Assembly: GCA_046541515.1 (NCBI GenBank)
Contig: JBKHDD010000065.1
Location: 1-22,902, forward strand
Source: CAYFVR01 sp046541515
GTDB taxonomy: Bacteria > Desulfobacterota > Desulfobacteria > Desulfobacterales > Desulfococcaceae
Direction of reading: 5' to 3'
Length of the DNA stretch: 22,902 nucleotides
The number at the start of each line of letters is the position of its first letter. Positions within the stretch are counted from its first letter, which is position 1. Position numbers and translations under genes: made by a program. The notes beneath the pieces are model-generated. The model did no database searches. It had not been told where the DNA came from and saw only the letters and a list, made by a program, of their open reading frames with translations. Shown one piece after another: positions 1 to 7,254 of the stretch.

Positions 1-350
1 ATGTCCCGGAAAGGACCGCCCCGGTCGGAGAGGGCAACGGTCCGGGGACCGCCATGTTCCTCCATGGCTTTTTTGATTTTTTCGGCGGTGTAGTCCAGCG
101 CCTCGTCCCAGGTGGCCTTGCGCCATTTGCCCTCGCCCCGGGCGCCTTCGCGGATCAGCGGGGTCTGGGGGCGTTCCCGGTCCTTCAGCAGGGCCGGGCC
201 GGCGGCGCCCCGTGGGCAGACCGCGCCCTTCATGGCGGGAAAATGTTGGCTCCCCTGAAGAAATTTTACGTCGCCGTTTTCCACCTCCACTTGAATGGGG
301 CAGCGGACGGTACACATACCGCAAATACTATAAACGGTTTTGGCGGCCAT
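1..350 (-). CDS. Molybdopterin oxidoreductase, N-terminal part (runs off the window)
   Basis: About 116 N-terminal residues are visible before the frame leaves the window. They contain the Molybdop_Fe4S4 signature: Cys10, Cys13, Cys17 and Cys45 (SICGMCTVRCP, then AVCPRG), which binds one [4Fe-4S] cluster in the DMSO-reductase superfamily (formate dehydrogenases, thiosulfate/polysulfide reductases and relatives). The text after it (TWDEALDYTAEKI) matches the start of the molybdopterin domain. No twin-arginine signal precedes the first Cys, so the enzyme is probably cytoplasmic. The start at 350 is the only ATG that gives the family N-terminus; GGAGG lies about 12 bases upstream. It is the last visible gene of the minus-strand redox operon, separated from the FmdE-like gene by a repeat-bearing gap. 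The substrate cannot be told because the active-site region is outside the window. Confidence 0.85.
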   Translation of the reverse strand, partial: MAAKTVYSICGMCTVRCPIQVEVENGDVKFLQGSQHFPAMKGAVCPRGAAGPALLKDRERPQTPLIREGARGEGKWRKATWDEALDYTAEKIKKAMEEHGGPRTVALSDRGGPFRD

Positions 351-374
351 TTTCGTTACGTTCCTCCGGTGTTA

Positions 375-530
375 ATGGATAATTGACAATGGACAATGGA
401 AAATGAACCGTTGGCAATGAAAGACTGCCGCGTCCATCGATTGGCAATGGAATGGAGACAACGGACCATGTGCCGCCGGAAAAGAAAAACTCCGGCGTCC
501 GCGATCCATTGTCAATTGTCCGTTGTCCAT
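375..530. repeat. Heptad-type short repeats in inverted orientation
   Basis: The gap between the two neighbouring genes holds ATGGATA-ATTGACA-ATGGACA-ATGGA at 375-400. At 505-530, in the opposite orientation, it holds ATGGACAA-CGGACAA-TTGACAA-TGGA. Both blocks are 26 bases with a 7-base period. Degenerate TTGGCAATG and GGAGACAACGGAC pieces lie between them at 411-419 and 441-466. Apart from a GGAGG near the downstream gene, nothing else is recognisable in this gap. Confidence 0.75.
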
Positions 531-536
531 TTGATT

Positions 537-2225
537 TTATACGCCAAAGGCGCAGTGGGGATAGACGCAGGTATCGCAGTTTTTGCAAAACGCGCCGTGG
601 CCCAGCCGGGCCAGGTCGGCCCGCCGCACGTCCAGCCCGGCCAGCAGGCGGGGCAGCAGCAGGTCGAAGCTGGTGGTGGGGTGGAACAGCCCGCAGGCCG
701 GCACGCCCAGCACCGGAATCTCGTCGATCCGGGCCAGCAGGGTCATGGCCCCGGGCAGCACCGCCGCGCCGTAGCGCAGGTTCACCGCCCCGGCGTCCAG
801 CAGCCCCAGCCGGGTCACGTCGTCCGGGTCCACGGAGAGTCCCGCCGTGGTCACCAGCAGGTCCGCGCCGCCGGAGCGCAGGGTTTGAACCCCTTCCGCG
901 ATGGCCTTGCGATCGTCGGGGACGATGCAGGAGGCCACCACCCGCGAGCCGAACTTCGCGGCCTTTTCGCGGACGATGGGCACGAATCGGTCCTCCACCA
1001 GCCCCCGGAACACCTCGGTGCCGGTGACCAGCACGCCGATCTTGGCGCTTCGCATTTCCCGGACGGCGAACAGCGGGCCGTTTTCCAGCACCGCCATCGC
1101 GGTTTGGAAATCGGCCTCGGAAAGGTACAGGGGCAAGGCCCTCGTCCCGGCCAACGCCTCCCCGGCCTTGACCACGGCGAAGGATTTCCGGCAGGCGCAC
1201 ATCACGCCCGGGGCCAGGTTGAAGGCGGTCAGCCGGTCCACGTCCGCGGTGAACAGGCCGTCCCGATCGGCCCGCAGGGTCGCCTTGCCCTCCCGAGGCG
1301 GATCTTTGAATTGAAGGCCCGCCCCGCACATGCCCTGGGCGAAGGCCCGAGCGGCGGTGTTTTCATGGATCCAGCCGGGCCGGTCGTCCTCGCCCTCCCG
1401 CACGTAGATCCGGTTGCGGCCCATCTTCTGCAACCGGCAGACGTCGCCGGCGGCGATGGTCTGGCCGTGGACCACGGCGGGTCCCTTGGACGTTCCCGGG
1501 ACGATTTCGGTCATGTCGTGGAGGGCGCGTCGGCCCACCGCCTCGGAAACCGGCACGGCGGCGAGGCGGGGTCCTTCCGCGCCGGCACGATCCCGCTCCG
1601 CGTCCGCGGCGTAGGGCGCGTGGCCCTGGCAGCCCCGGCAAATGCCGCCGTGGGAACCCGGATAGGCTTCTTTGCATACCGGGCAGGTGGCGATTTCGCC
1701 CTTGCCGGCCTTGACCAGCAGGGAAGGGGAAACCTGAACGTTTTCGATTTTGAAAACGTCGGTTCCGGCGGCCCGGATTTCGCCGATCAGCCGGTCGAAA
1801 TCCTGCTCTTTTTTGGGTTTGACTTTGTAAAACCAGTCGTAAAACTCCGGCCACTTGGAAAGCGGCGCGGGATCGATGGCCACCCGAACGCCGCCGCCCT
1901 CGAACTTGTCGAAAAGCGTCACGGCGTAGCGGCCCATGTCCACGATCCGCATCCAGCCGTTGCCGATGGTGCAGGGCGTGAGCATCTGAACCACGTCGGG
2001 CAGGCAGCTTTTGGTTTCGCAGACCGCGTCGAACAAAATGCCTTCGGGCAGCCGCTCCATGGCGACGGACACCATGGGGCCGCCGACCACCAGGCCGGGG
2101 GCCACATGGCCGTGAAACGCCTTGACCTGGCGAAGGTAGGCGTCGAAGGTGTACGCCGTCCCCGCCGCGTCGCGGCACCAGGTTTCCTCCGGGGTCGGAT
2201 TGGGGCCAATGGGGGTAATCGTCAT
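537..2225 (-). CDS. FmdE-family protein fused to a MoeA-like molybdopterin-binding domain
   Basis: This is a 562-residue protein with two halves. Residues about 30-160 are an FmdE domain: FHGH at 37-40, Cys69, Cys74 and Cys85 in the typical CETKSC and TPCTIGNG contexts, and a VDMGRYAVTLFD segment. A zinc-finger-like CPVC...CRGC follows (Cys181, 184, 196, 199). Residues about 250-530 resemble the MoeA/MogA-type molybdopterin-binding fold, with VLVTGTEVFRG and a TTAGLSVDPDDVT stretch. The C-terminus ends in CKNCDTC. FmdE is named after formylmethanofuran dehydrogenase operons but is widespread in non-methanogens. The position beside a molybdopterin oxidoreductase suggests an accessory or cofactor-delivery role, which is inference. 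The upstream Shine-Dalgarno AAGGAAG supports the start. The next gene upstream ends about 67 bases away. Confidence 0.85.
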   Translation of the reverse strand: MTITPIGPNPTPEETWCRDAAGTAYTFDAYLRQVKAFHGHVAPGLVVGGPMVSVAMERLPEGILFDAVCETKSCLPDVVQMLTPCTIGNGWMRIVDMGRYAVTLFDKFEGGGVRVAIDPAPLSKWPEFYDWFYKVKPKKEQDFDRLIGEIRAAGTDVFKIENVQVSPSLLVKAGKGEIATCPVCKEAYPGSHGGICRGCQGHAPYAADAERDRAGAEGPRLAAVPVSEAVGRRALHDMTEIVPGTSKGPAVVHGQTIAAGDVCRLQKMGRNRIYVREGEDDRPGWIHENTAARAFAQGMCGAGLQFKDPPREGKATLRADRDGLFTADVDRLTAFNLAPGVMCACRKSFAVVKAGEALAGTRALPLYLSEADFQTAMAVLENGPLFAVREMRSAKIGVLVTGTEVFRGLVEDRFVPIVREKAAKFGSRVVASCIVPDDRKAIAEGVQTLRSGGADLLVTTAGLSVDPDDVTRLGLLDAGAVNLRYGAAVLPGAMTLLARIDEIPVLGVPACGLFHPTTSFDLLLPRLLAGLDVRRADLARLGHGAFCKNCDTCVYPHCAFGV

Positions 2226-2292
2226 CTGAATTGAACTTCCTTATGGCGAATCCCCGGCGGCGGAACCGCCGCCGGGGCATGGGTTCTTCAAA

Positions 2293-3063
2293 TTACGAAC
2301 GGGTCCGGGCGCTTTTGTCGAAGGATTGGACCCGGTTGGAAAGGAGCTTCGCGCAGGTGGGGCAGTAGCGGTGCTCCTCCTTCACGTGGACGTGTGGATC
2401 GGTGCGCTGTTCGATGTAATCCAGAAACTTGGGCGTGGCGAAGCGCTTGCCGCAGCCCTCGCAGGTGCGCAGGGGATGTTTTCCGATCGTCTCGTCCCGG
2501 ATGAAAATGGTCCGGACGCCTTCCTCGTCGTTCATCTGGATGGCATTGGTTGGACAGATGTTGGCGCAGGTGCCGCAGCCGATGCAGCGGCCCGGCACGG
2601 GCGTCACGTATTTCGTTCCGTCCCGGCTTTCCATTTTCAGGGCTTCCGCCCCCACGATTTCCTTGCAGACGCGGATGCACAGCCTGCATCGGATGCAGCC
2701 GTCCGGGGGAGGGCCGAGGCCGACGCCGTATTCTTCGGCCATCATCCGCAGCGTCCGGGATTCCGGGGCCATTTGCAGCAGGGCCCGGAACGCCCGCGCC
2801 CGGGCCTGGTCCACCTTCTCTCCCGTGGTGCGCACCTCCAGGCCTTCCCGGACTTTCAGAATGCAGGACAGCATGGTGTTGTGGCGGGCCTGGGAGCCGG
2901 TGATCTCCACCGCGCACAGGCGGCAGGAGCCCGAAGGCTTCAGGGCGGGGTGATAGCAAAGAGTCGGAATGCGAATTCCGAGGGAACGGGCCGCTTGAAG
3001 GACGGTGGTTCCTTCCGGGACCCGGATGGTTTGGCCGTCGATGGTGACTTGGAGGTCGCTCAT
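2293..3063 (-). CDS. NuoG/HoxU-like 2Fe-2S and 2x[4Fe-4S] electron-transfer protein
   Basis: This 256-residue protein resembles the N-terminal part of NuoG, HoxU and the HydA/HndD subunits. It has a plant-type [2Fe-2S] domain (Cys36, 47, 50, 67), a helical linker (about 82-118), and two [4Fe-4S] motifs (Cys123/126/129/133 and Cys160/163/166/170). It ends with a CxxC...CxxC zinc-ribbon-like tail (Cys201/204 and 234/237). The His-Cys3 cluster motif usual between the 2Fe-2S and ferredoxin domains of NuoG is absent. It should pass electrons inside a soluble complex with its neighbours. The tail and last ferredoxin motif closely match those of the FAD protein at 3850-6039, so the two probably share a module. 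Shine-Dalgarno pairing before the start is weak. Confidence 0.85.
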   Translation of the reverse strand: MSDLQVTIDGQTIRVPEGTTVLQAARSLGIRIPTLCYHPALKPSGSCRLCAVEITGSQARHNTMLSCILKVREGLEVRTTGEKVDQARARAFRALLQMAPESRTLRMMAEEYGVGLGPPPDGCIRCRLCIRVCKEIVGAEALKMESRDGTKYVTPVPGRCIGCGTCANICPTNAIQMNDEEGVRTIFIRDETIGKHPLRTCEGCGKRFATPKFLDYIEQRTDPHVHVKEEHRYCPTCAKLLSNRVQSFDKSARTRS

Positions 3064-3087
3064 AGCCTGATATGTTCCCGTCTTCCG

Positions 3088-3540
3088 TCAATCCAGACCG
3101 GCGTCCTGCAGGTCGGAGATGTATTCCTGAAGATAGTGGATTTCGGCGGTCAGGGCGCCCACCTGCCGGCGAACCAAGTCGCCCAGGGTCAGCATGCCCA
3201 CCAGCCGTTGGCCCTGAATGACCGGCAGGTGGCGGATGTCGGCCTGGATCATCACCGCCATGGCGTCGCTGACCGGATCGTCGGCGCCCGCCACGATGAG
3301 CCGGGCGGTCATCGCCTCCCGCACCGCGATGTCCTCGAAGGCGCGATTCCGGTTCCGCAGGTGGCAACGCAGCACGTCGCGCTCCGCCAGAATGCCCGCG
3401 GGCCGTTCCGGGTCGGTCACGATGAGGGCCGAAACCCCCTTCCGGTCCATTTCGCCGATGGCGGTTTCCAGGTCGGCGTCGGCGCCGATCGTGAAAATCC
3501 GGTTTCGGTTTTCGCTGTCGAGCAGTTCCTCAACCCGCAT
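3088..3540 (-). CDS. CBS domain-pair protein
   Basis: This 150-residue protein is made almost entirely of two CBS motifs (about 8-65 and 72-130). Each has the usual pattern of hydrophobic strand, (G)ILAERD or GMLTLGD, and RHLPVI-type core. CBS pairs bind adenosine nucleotides such as AMP, ATP, NAD(H) or SAM, and act as energy-state sensors. It sits inside the redox operon, between the NuoG-like and the 70-residue genes, so it may regulate the complex allosterically; this is inference. A C-terminal helix (YLQEYISDLQD) follows the pair. The start is the first ATG giving the CBS N-terminus; the ribosome site is poor (AAAGAAACG). Confidence 0.85.
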   Translation of the reverse strand: MRVEELLDSENRNRIFTIGADADLETAIGEMDRKGVSALIVTDPERPAGILAERDVLRCHLRNRNRAFEDIAVREAMTARLIVAGADDPVSDAMAVMIQADIRHLPVIQGQRLVGMLTLGDLVRRQVGALTAEIHYLQEYISDLQDAGLD

Positions 3541-3582
3541 ATTCGTTTCTTTCCGTAAGTGAAAGGATAAAGGGGAAAAAAT

Positions 3583-3635
3583 CCAGGAGCCAGAAGATGG
3601 AGAAGAGAATCCGGAATTCTGACTCCCGACTTCAG
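3583..3635. repeat. Second heptad-like inverted repeat in an operon gap
   Basis: In the 100-base gap between the CBS and the 70-residue gene, AGGAGCCAGAA (3585-3595) is mirrored by TTCTGACTCCC (3617-3627), 9 of 11 positions paired. The blocks extend as CCAGGAGCCAGAAG and TTCTGACTCCCGACTTCAG, which read as loose 7-base units (TTCTGAC, TCCCGAC). The architecture resembles the element at 375-530, but the unit sequence differs. Confidence 0.5.
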
Positions 3636-3640
3636 CCTTC

Positions 3641-3853
3641 TCACTCCTCCAACGCCCGAAGGCAGTCCTGGGGGAATCGGTGGGTGCCCTTGCCTTCCAG
3701 GCTGACCTCCACCAGGGCGTCGGGGTCGTTGACCGAGGTGTCCGGGTCGACCACGATGCCGTGGCGTCCGACGTACTCGTTCATGTACTCCTGCCAGCTC
3801 TCGTCCGACGAGGGCTGGAACACTTCCACGCGCTGTCCTCTGCGGAACGTCAT
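3641..3853 (-). CDS. Small protein of unknown function in the redox operon
   Basis: This 70-residue acidic protein was not assigned to a family. Its start codon overlaps the stop of the preceding FAD protein (ATGA, 3850-3853), which indicates translational coupling and co-expression. The sequence alternates short strand-like segments (RRGQRVEVFQ, GIVVDPDTS, ALVEVSLEGKGTHRFPQDCLRAL), as in small SH3/KOW-like barrels, with one Cys near the C-terminus. The position suggests a small structural or regulatory subunit of the complex. That is inference from context only. Confidence 0.75.
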   Translation of the reverse strand: MTFRRGQRVEVFQPSSDESWQEYMNEYVGRHGIVVDPDTSVNDPDALVEVSLEGKGTHRFPQDCLRALEE

Positions 3854-6039
3854 CCTTGCACCCCCTCTTTTTTCGGGACCACGACCGAGTCCACGTTGAC
3901 GGCGGCGGTTTTCTTGCGAAGGCAGGCGTCGCAGACGATGCGGTCGTCCAGCACCTGGCCCACCGGTCGAACCCGTCGCCGGATATACTCCAGATAACGG
4001 CGGGGGCCGACTTCCGCCCCGCACTCCTCGCAGTGCTCCAGCGGCTTCCGGTTCAGGATGGTGCCGCACAGGGAAAGCACGCGCTCGCCGTCCACGTCGT
4101 CGATGCGGATGGCGTTGTTGGGACAGTTGGTGGCGCAGGCCCCGCAGAGAATGCAGCGCTCTTCGGTGCGCCGGAAGTCGGTCTCCACGGGGTTGTCGAA
4201 GTTCATGTAGCCGAACTGGAGGGCGTCCACGCCCATTTTGTCCCTGCAGACCTCCACGCACTCGCCGCAACGTCGGCATACGTCGCAACGCAGGCAGCGG
4301 CGGGCCTCCTCGCGGACCGCGTTTTCCGGGTAGCCGAGTTCCACCTGCTGAAAGGTGGTCCGGCGGCGGTCCAGGTTCAGCAGCGGCATTTCGGGCCGCT
4401 TGAGGATCATCTTGGTGGTGGCGGGCACCTCGATATTGCTCACCCGGCGACGCCGCACGGGCACCGGCGGAGTTTTGGGCTGGGGCAGGCCGTGGAGATA
4501 GCGGTCGATGGCCTGGGCGGCCCGCTTTCCGCCGCCGATGGATTCCACCACGGTTGCCGGGCCGGTCACCGCGTCGCCGGCGGCGAAAATGCCGGGGACC
4601 GAGGTTTCCATGCTGACGGTGTTCACCTCGATGGTGTTTCGGCGGGTCCAGTTCATCTCCGCCACCTCGGCCATGCAATCCTGGTCCACCCGCTGGCCGA
4701 TGGCGCCGATCAGCACGTCGGCCTCCATGATGAACTCGCTGCCCTCGATGGGGCGGGGGGATTTCCGGTTGGAGCCTTCCACCGCGACCAGTTTGGCCCG
4801 CAGACACTTGAGGCCCGTGGTTTTTCCTTCCCGGCCCACCAGCTCCACCGGCACGGTGAGGAAATTGAAATGGATGCCTTCCTCCTCGGCCTGTTCCACC
4901 TCTTCCACGTCGGCGGGCATTTCGGCCCGGGTTCGCCGGTAGGCGACGGTCACCTCGCGGCTGCCCAGCCGCAGGGCCGTGCGGGCCGCGTCGATGGCCA
5001 CGTTGCCGCCGCCCACCACCACCACCTTGTCGCCCGGCTTGCGGCGGTCGCCCAGGGCCGCGCGGCGCAACAGCTCGATGGCGTCCAGGGTGCCGTAATC
5101 GTCCTCTCCGGGGATGTTGAGCTTGTAGGCCTTGTGGGCGCCGATGGCGAAGAAGAAGGCATCGAAACCCTCTTCCTTCAAGTCCGCCAGGGTCGCGTCC
5201 CGGCCGAAGCGGGTGTTGAAGCGAAACTCCACGCCCAGTTCTTCCAGCATGCCCACTTCCCGGTCGATGACCTCCCGGGGCAGCCGGTAGCGGGGAATGC
5301 CCACCATGATCATGCCGCCGGCGGAGGGCAGGGCCTCCAGCACCCGGACCTGGTAGCCCTTGAGGGCCAGATAGTAGGCGCAGGTCATGCCGCCGGGGCC
5401 GGCCCCGATCACGCAGACCTTTTTGCCCTTGTCGGCCTCCTTGGGCGGATTGCCGTAGCGCCCTTCGGACATGGCCCGCTCGGCGGCGAACGCCTTGAGG
5501 AATTTGATGGAAATGGGCGTGTCGATGCGGCCCCGCACGCACATGAACTCGCAGGGGCGGGTGCAAACCAGGCCGCAGACCCAGGGGAACGGATTGTCGC
5601 GGCGGATGACCTCGATGGCCTCGGCGTCCCGGCCCTGGCCGATGAGGGTGACGTAGGTGGGCACGTCGATTCCCGAGGGGCAGGCCATTTGGCAGGGCGC
5701 CGGCGCCAGCTTGACGCAGTCGCCCGTGGCGCAGTTGTGGGTTTCCACGTGGCTTAAAAAGATTTCCCGGTGCTCCGCCAGGGCCCCGGAAACCAATCGG
5801 CCGGATTCCGCGCCCCGGGCGTCGGGGCCCTCGGCAAGCAGCTGGGCGTGCTCCTCGATGGCGGGGATATGCTCTTCTCCCGCCCGGCCCCAGGCCACGT
5901 CGTCCAGCAGCTCGTGCAGCTCTTCGGCCATCCGCCGGCTGCGGGGATGGCCGATGCGGCCGGCGGCGAGGGCGTCTTCCAGGCGGGTGAGGGTCGCCGC
6001 AACGGGGCATCCCTCAAAGGTGCAACTTGAGTCGCTCAT
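3850..6039 (-). CDS. GltD/NfnB-like NAD(P)H:FAD oxidoreductase with FeS domains
   Basis: This is a 729-residue multidomain electron-transfer flavoprotein. Residues about 1-108 resemble the C-terminal FeS region of NuoF (helical, ending FLSHVETHNCATGDC) but with few of its cysteines. Residues 110-185 are the GltD-type N-terminal FeS domain (CQMACPSGIDVP, CGLVCTRPCEFMC). Residues about 205-520 hold the FAD motif GAGPGG (212-217) and the NAD(P) motif GGGNVA (343-348), closing with GIFAAGDAVTG. Two ferredoxin motifs (CDVCRRCGECVEVC, CILCGACATNCP) and a CxxC...CxxC tail finish the protein. It would move electrons between NAD(P)H and the FeS chain of the neighbouring subunits; flavin-based bifurcation is possible but not shown. 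AAGGAG precedes the ATG at 6039. The stop overlaps the next start. Confidence 0.88.
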   Translation of the reverse strand: MSDSSCTFEGCPVAATLTRLEDALAAGRIGHPRSRRMAEELHELLDDVAWGRAGEEHIPAIEEHAQLLAEGPDARGAESGRLVSGALAEHREIFLSHVETHNCATGDCVKLAPAPCQMACPSGIDVPTYVTLIGQGRDAEAIEVIRRDNPFPWVCGLVCTRPCEFMCVRGRIDTPISIKFLKAFAAERAMSEGRYGNPPKEADKGKKVCVIGAGPGGMTCAYYLALKGYQVRVLEALPSAGGMIMVGIPRYRLPREVIDREVGMLEELGVEFRFNTRFGRDATLADLKEEGFDAFFFAIGAHKAYKLNIPGEDDYGTLDAIELLRRAALGDRRKPGDKVVVVGGGNVAIDAARTALRLGSREVTVAYRRTRAEMPADVEEVEQAEEEGIHFNFLTVPVELVGREGKTTGLKCLRAKLVAVEGSNRKSPRPIEGSEFIMEADVLIGAIGQRVDQDCMAEVAEMNWTRRNTIEVNTVSMETSVPGIFAAGDAVTGPATVVESIGGGKRAAQAIDRYLHGLPQPKTPPVPVRRRRVSNIEVPATTKMILKRPEMPLLNLDRRRTTFQQVELGYPENAVREEARRCLRCDVCRRCGECVEVCRDKMGVDALQFGYMNFDNPVETDFRRTEERCILCGACATNCPNNAIRIDDVDGERVLSLCGTILNRKPLEHCEECGAEVGPRRYLEYIRRRVRPVGQVLDDRIVCDACLRKKTAAVNVDSVVVPKKEGVQG

Positions 6040-6057
6040 GGTCCGCTCCTTCCGCCT

Positions 6058-6567
6058 TTATTCCTGGTCCAGGGCGGCGACGTGCTGGGCGTGACGCTCC
6101 CGCCGGATTTGGGGCGCCTCTTCTCCCTTTTTGAAGTGCAGGCACTGGGTGGTGCACGCGGCGACGCAGGCCGGCCGAAGCCCGTTGTCCACGCGATCCA
6201 TGCAGTAGTCGCACTTTACGACCTTGCCCATTTCCGGGTTCCACTGGGGCGCGCCCCAGGGGCAGGCGGAGATGCAGGTTTTGCAGCCGACGCAGAGGTT
6301 GTGGTCCACGAAGACGATGCCGTCCTTGGCCCGTTTCTGCATGGCGCCGGTGGGGCAGGCCGCCACGCACCAGGGATTTTCGCAGTGAAAGCAGGGCATG
6401 AACACGTAGGTGGATTTGGGGATGTCGTTGACCCATTTGGGGCCAACGGGAATGACCTGTCCGAGGCGGGGGCCTTTGGGCAGGCCCTTGTTGACCTTGC
6501 ACGCCACTTCGCAGGAATGGCAACCGATGCATTTTTTGGTGTCCTGGAAAAGAAAAAAAGTACTCAT
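6058..6567 (-). CDS. DmsB/PsrB-type ferredoxin subunit, four [4Fe-4S] clusters
   Basis: This 169-residue protein has four Cys quartets: 13/16/19/23, 59/62/67/71, 92/95/98/102 and 119/122/134/138. They match the electron-transfer subunit of molybdopterin oxidoreductases (DmsB, PsrB, FdhB, HybA family). It normally docks on the catalytic molybdopterin subunit and wires it to a membrane anchor or another redox partner. There is no signal sequence. I chose the ATG at 6567 because GGAGAGGAG lies just upstream and family members begin this close to the first Cys; an in-frame ATG at 6651 would add an unlikely 28-residue extension. It is the first gene of the minus-strand operon, 18 bases before the FAD protein. 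Confidence 0.9.
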   Translation of the reverse strand: MSTFFLFQDTKKCIGCHSCEVACKVNKGLPKGPRLGQVIPVGPKWVNDIPKSTYVFMPCFHCENPWCVAACPTGAMQKRAKDGIVFVDHNLCVGCKTCISACPWGAPQWNPEMGKVVKCDYCMDRVDNGLRPACVAACTTQCLHFKKGEEAPQIRRERHAQHVAALDQE

Positions 6568-6716
6568 GCGCTCCTCTCCGCGGCCGATTTCGGCCGTTGG
6601 CACTCGGCGGCACCCAAGGTTCCGCCGTTCGGGGGGTTGACGGTTCGGCAATCCGGGTTTCGGTGGTTCGGTTCCGATCCGGCCAAGACGCGGCCGGCGA
6701 GTTTTGATAAGCTAAC

Positions 6717-6731
6717 GCAAGAAATATGCCA
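6717..6731 (-). promoter_or_regulatory. Sigma54-like promoter for the redox operon
   Basis: On the minus strand the site reads TGGCATATTTCTTGC, with GG and GC exactly 10 bases apart as sigma54 requires. TGGCA and TTGC match the -24 and -12 cores. It lies 150 bases upstream of the ATG at 6567. The flanking positions (T after TGGCA, G after TTGC) deviate from consensus. Confidence 0.5.
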
Positions 6732-7128
6732 TTCCTTGTTTGGGCCGACGCCCGCGCGTCGGAAGCAATTTCGTCGAGACATATCACAAATTTTTTCGGT
6801 TTCATAGGTCGGCTCCGCGGCCCATGACGGCGCCTCCCGACGGTCTCCCGGCGTCCGACGGGCGCGGGAAAAAGTGCAAGAAAAAAAATGCAGTGCCAAT
6901 GAAAACTTTCACCGGGGCAAAAACCGGTCGATTTTACAAATAATCGGGTTGCGGGCGCCAAGAGCGCAATAATTTTTTTGCACCCGGAAACTTCGGTTTT
7001 CGCGGGACGAATCCCGGCGAAGATATCGACGCGACCGCCGGCCTTTCGAAGCCAACAATTTGAATTTACGTTTAATAAATTTGACAAAGACCGACCTGCG
7101 GGCCATGGGTTTGGAAGTGATGAGCGAA

Positions 7129-7144
7129 TGGCATGGAGATTGCT
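7129..7144 (+). promoter_or_regulatory. Sigma54-like promoter for the TauE operon
   Basis: TGGCATGGAGATTGCT has the -24 TGGCA, the -12 TTGC followed by T, and the required GG-N10-GC spacing. It lies about 110 bases upstream of the permease ATG. The operon it would drive encodes its own sigma54 activator, so autoregulation is plausible. Confidence 0.65.
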
Positions 7145-7254
7145 ATGATTGATATGCTTGAAGCGAGTTCGATGGCGAAGCGGGGCGCGTAAAAGGCCCT
7201 AGGCGTGGCAAGCCTGTACCCTTGTTCCATATCATCCAATTTCTGGGAGGTAAA

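Larger units (their letters stand above)
6568..7254. other. 687-base divergent intergenic regulatory region
   Basis: No credible gene is present on either strand. The region separates the redox operon from the permease operon and is AT-richer in its middle (6700-7090). It contains two sigma54-like sites facing outward. It also holds palindromic candidates for activator binding: AATTTA-N7-TAAATT at 7063-7081 and CGATT-N8-AATCG at 6929-6946. Confidence 0.7.

Noticed and set aside
537..2225. Formylmethanofuran dehydrogenase subunit E in a methanogenesis role
   Set aside because: No other fmd/fwd gene is present and the protein is a fusion with a MoeA-like domain. The name reflects only the domain.
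396..2234. Long open frame on the plus strand opposite the FmdE-like gene
   Set aside because: It encodes a low-complexity Gly/His/Arg-rich text with no domain. High GC content keeps the antisense frame open; the minus-strand gene explains the locus.
3856..5757. Long plus-strand frame opposite the flavoprotein gene
   Set aside because: Composition is typical of an antisense shadow, with no motif, and the opposite strand holds a complete FAD/FeS protein.
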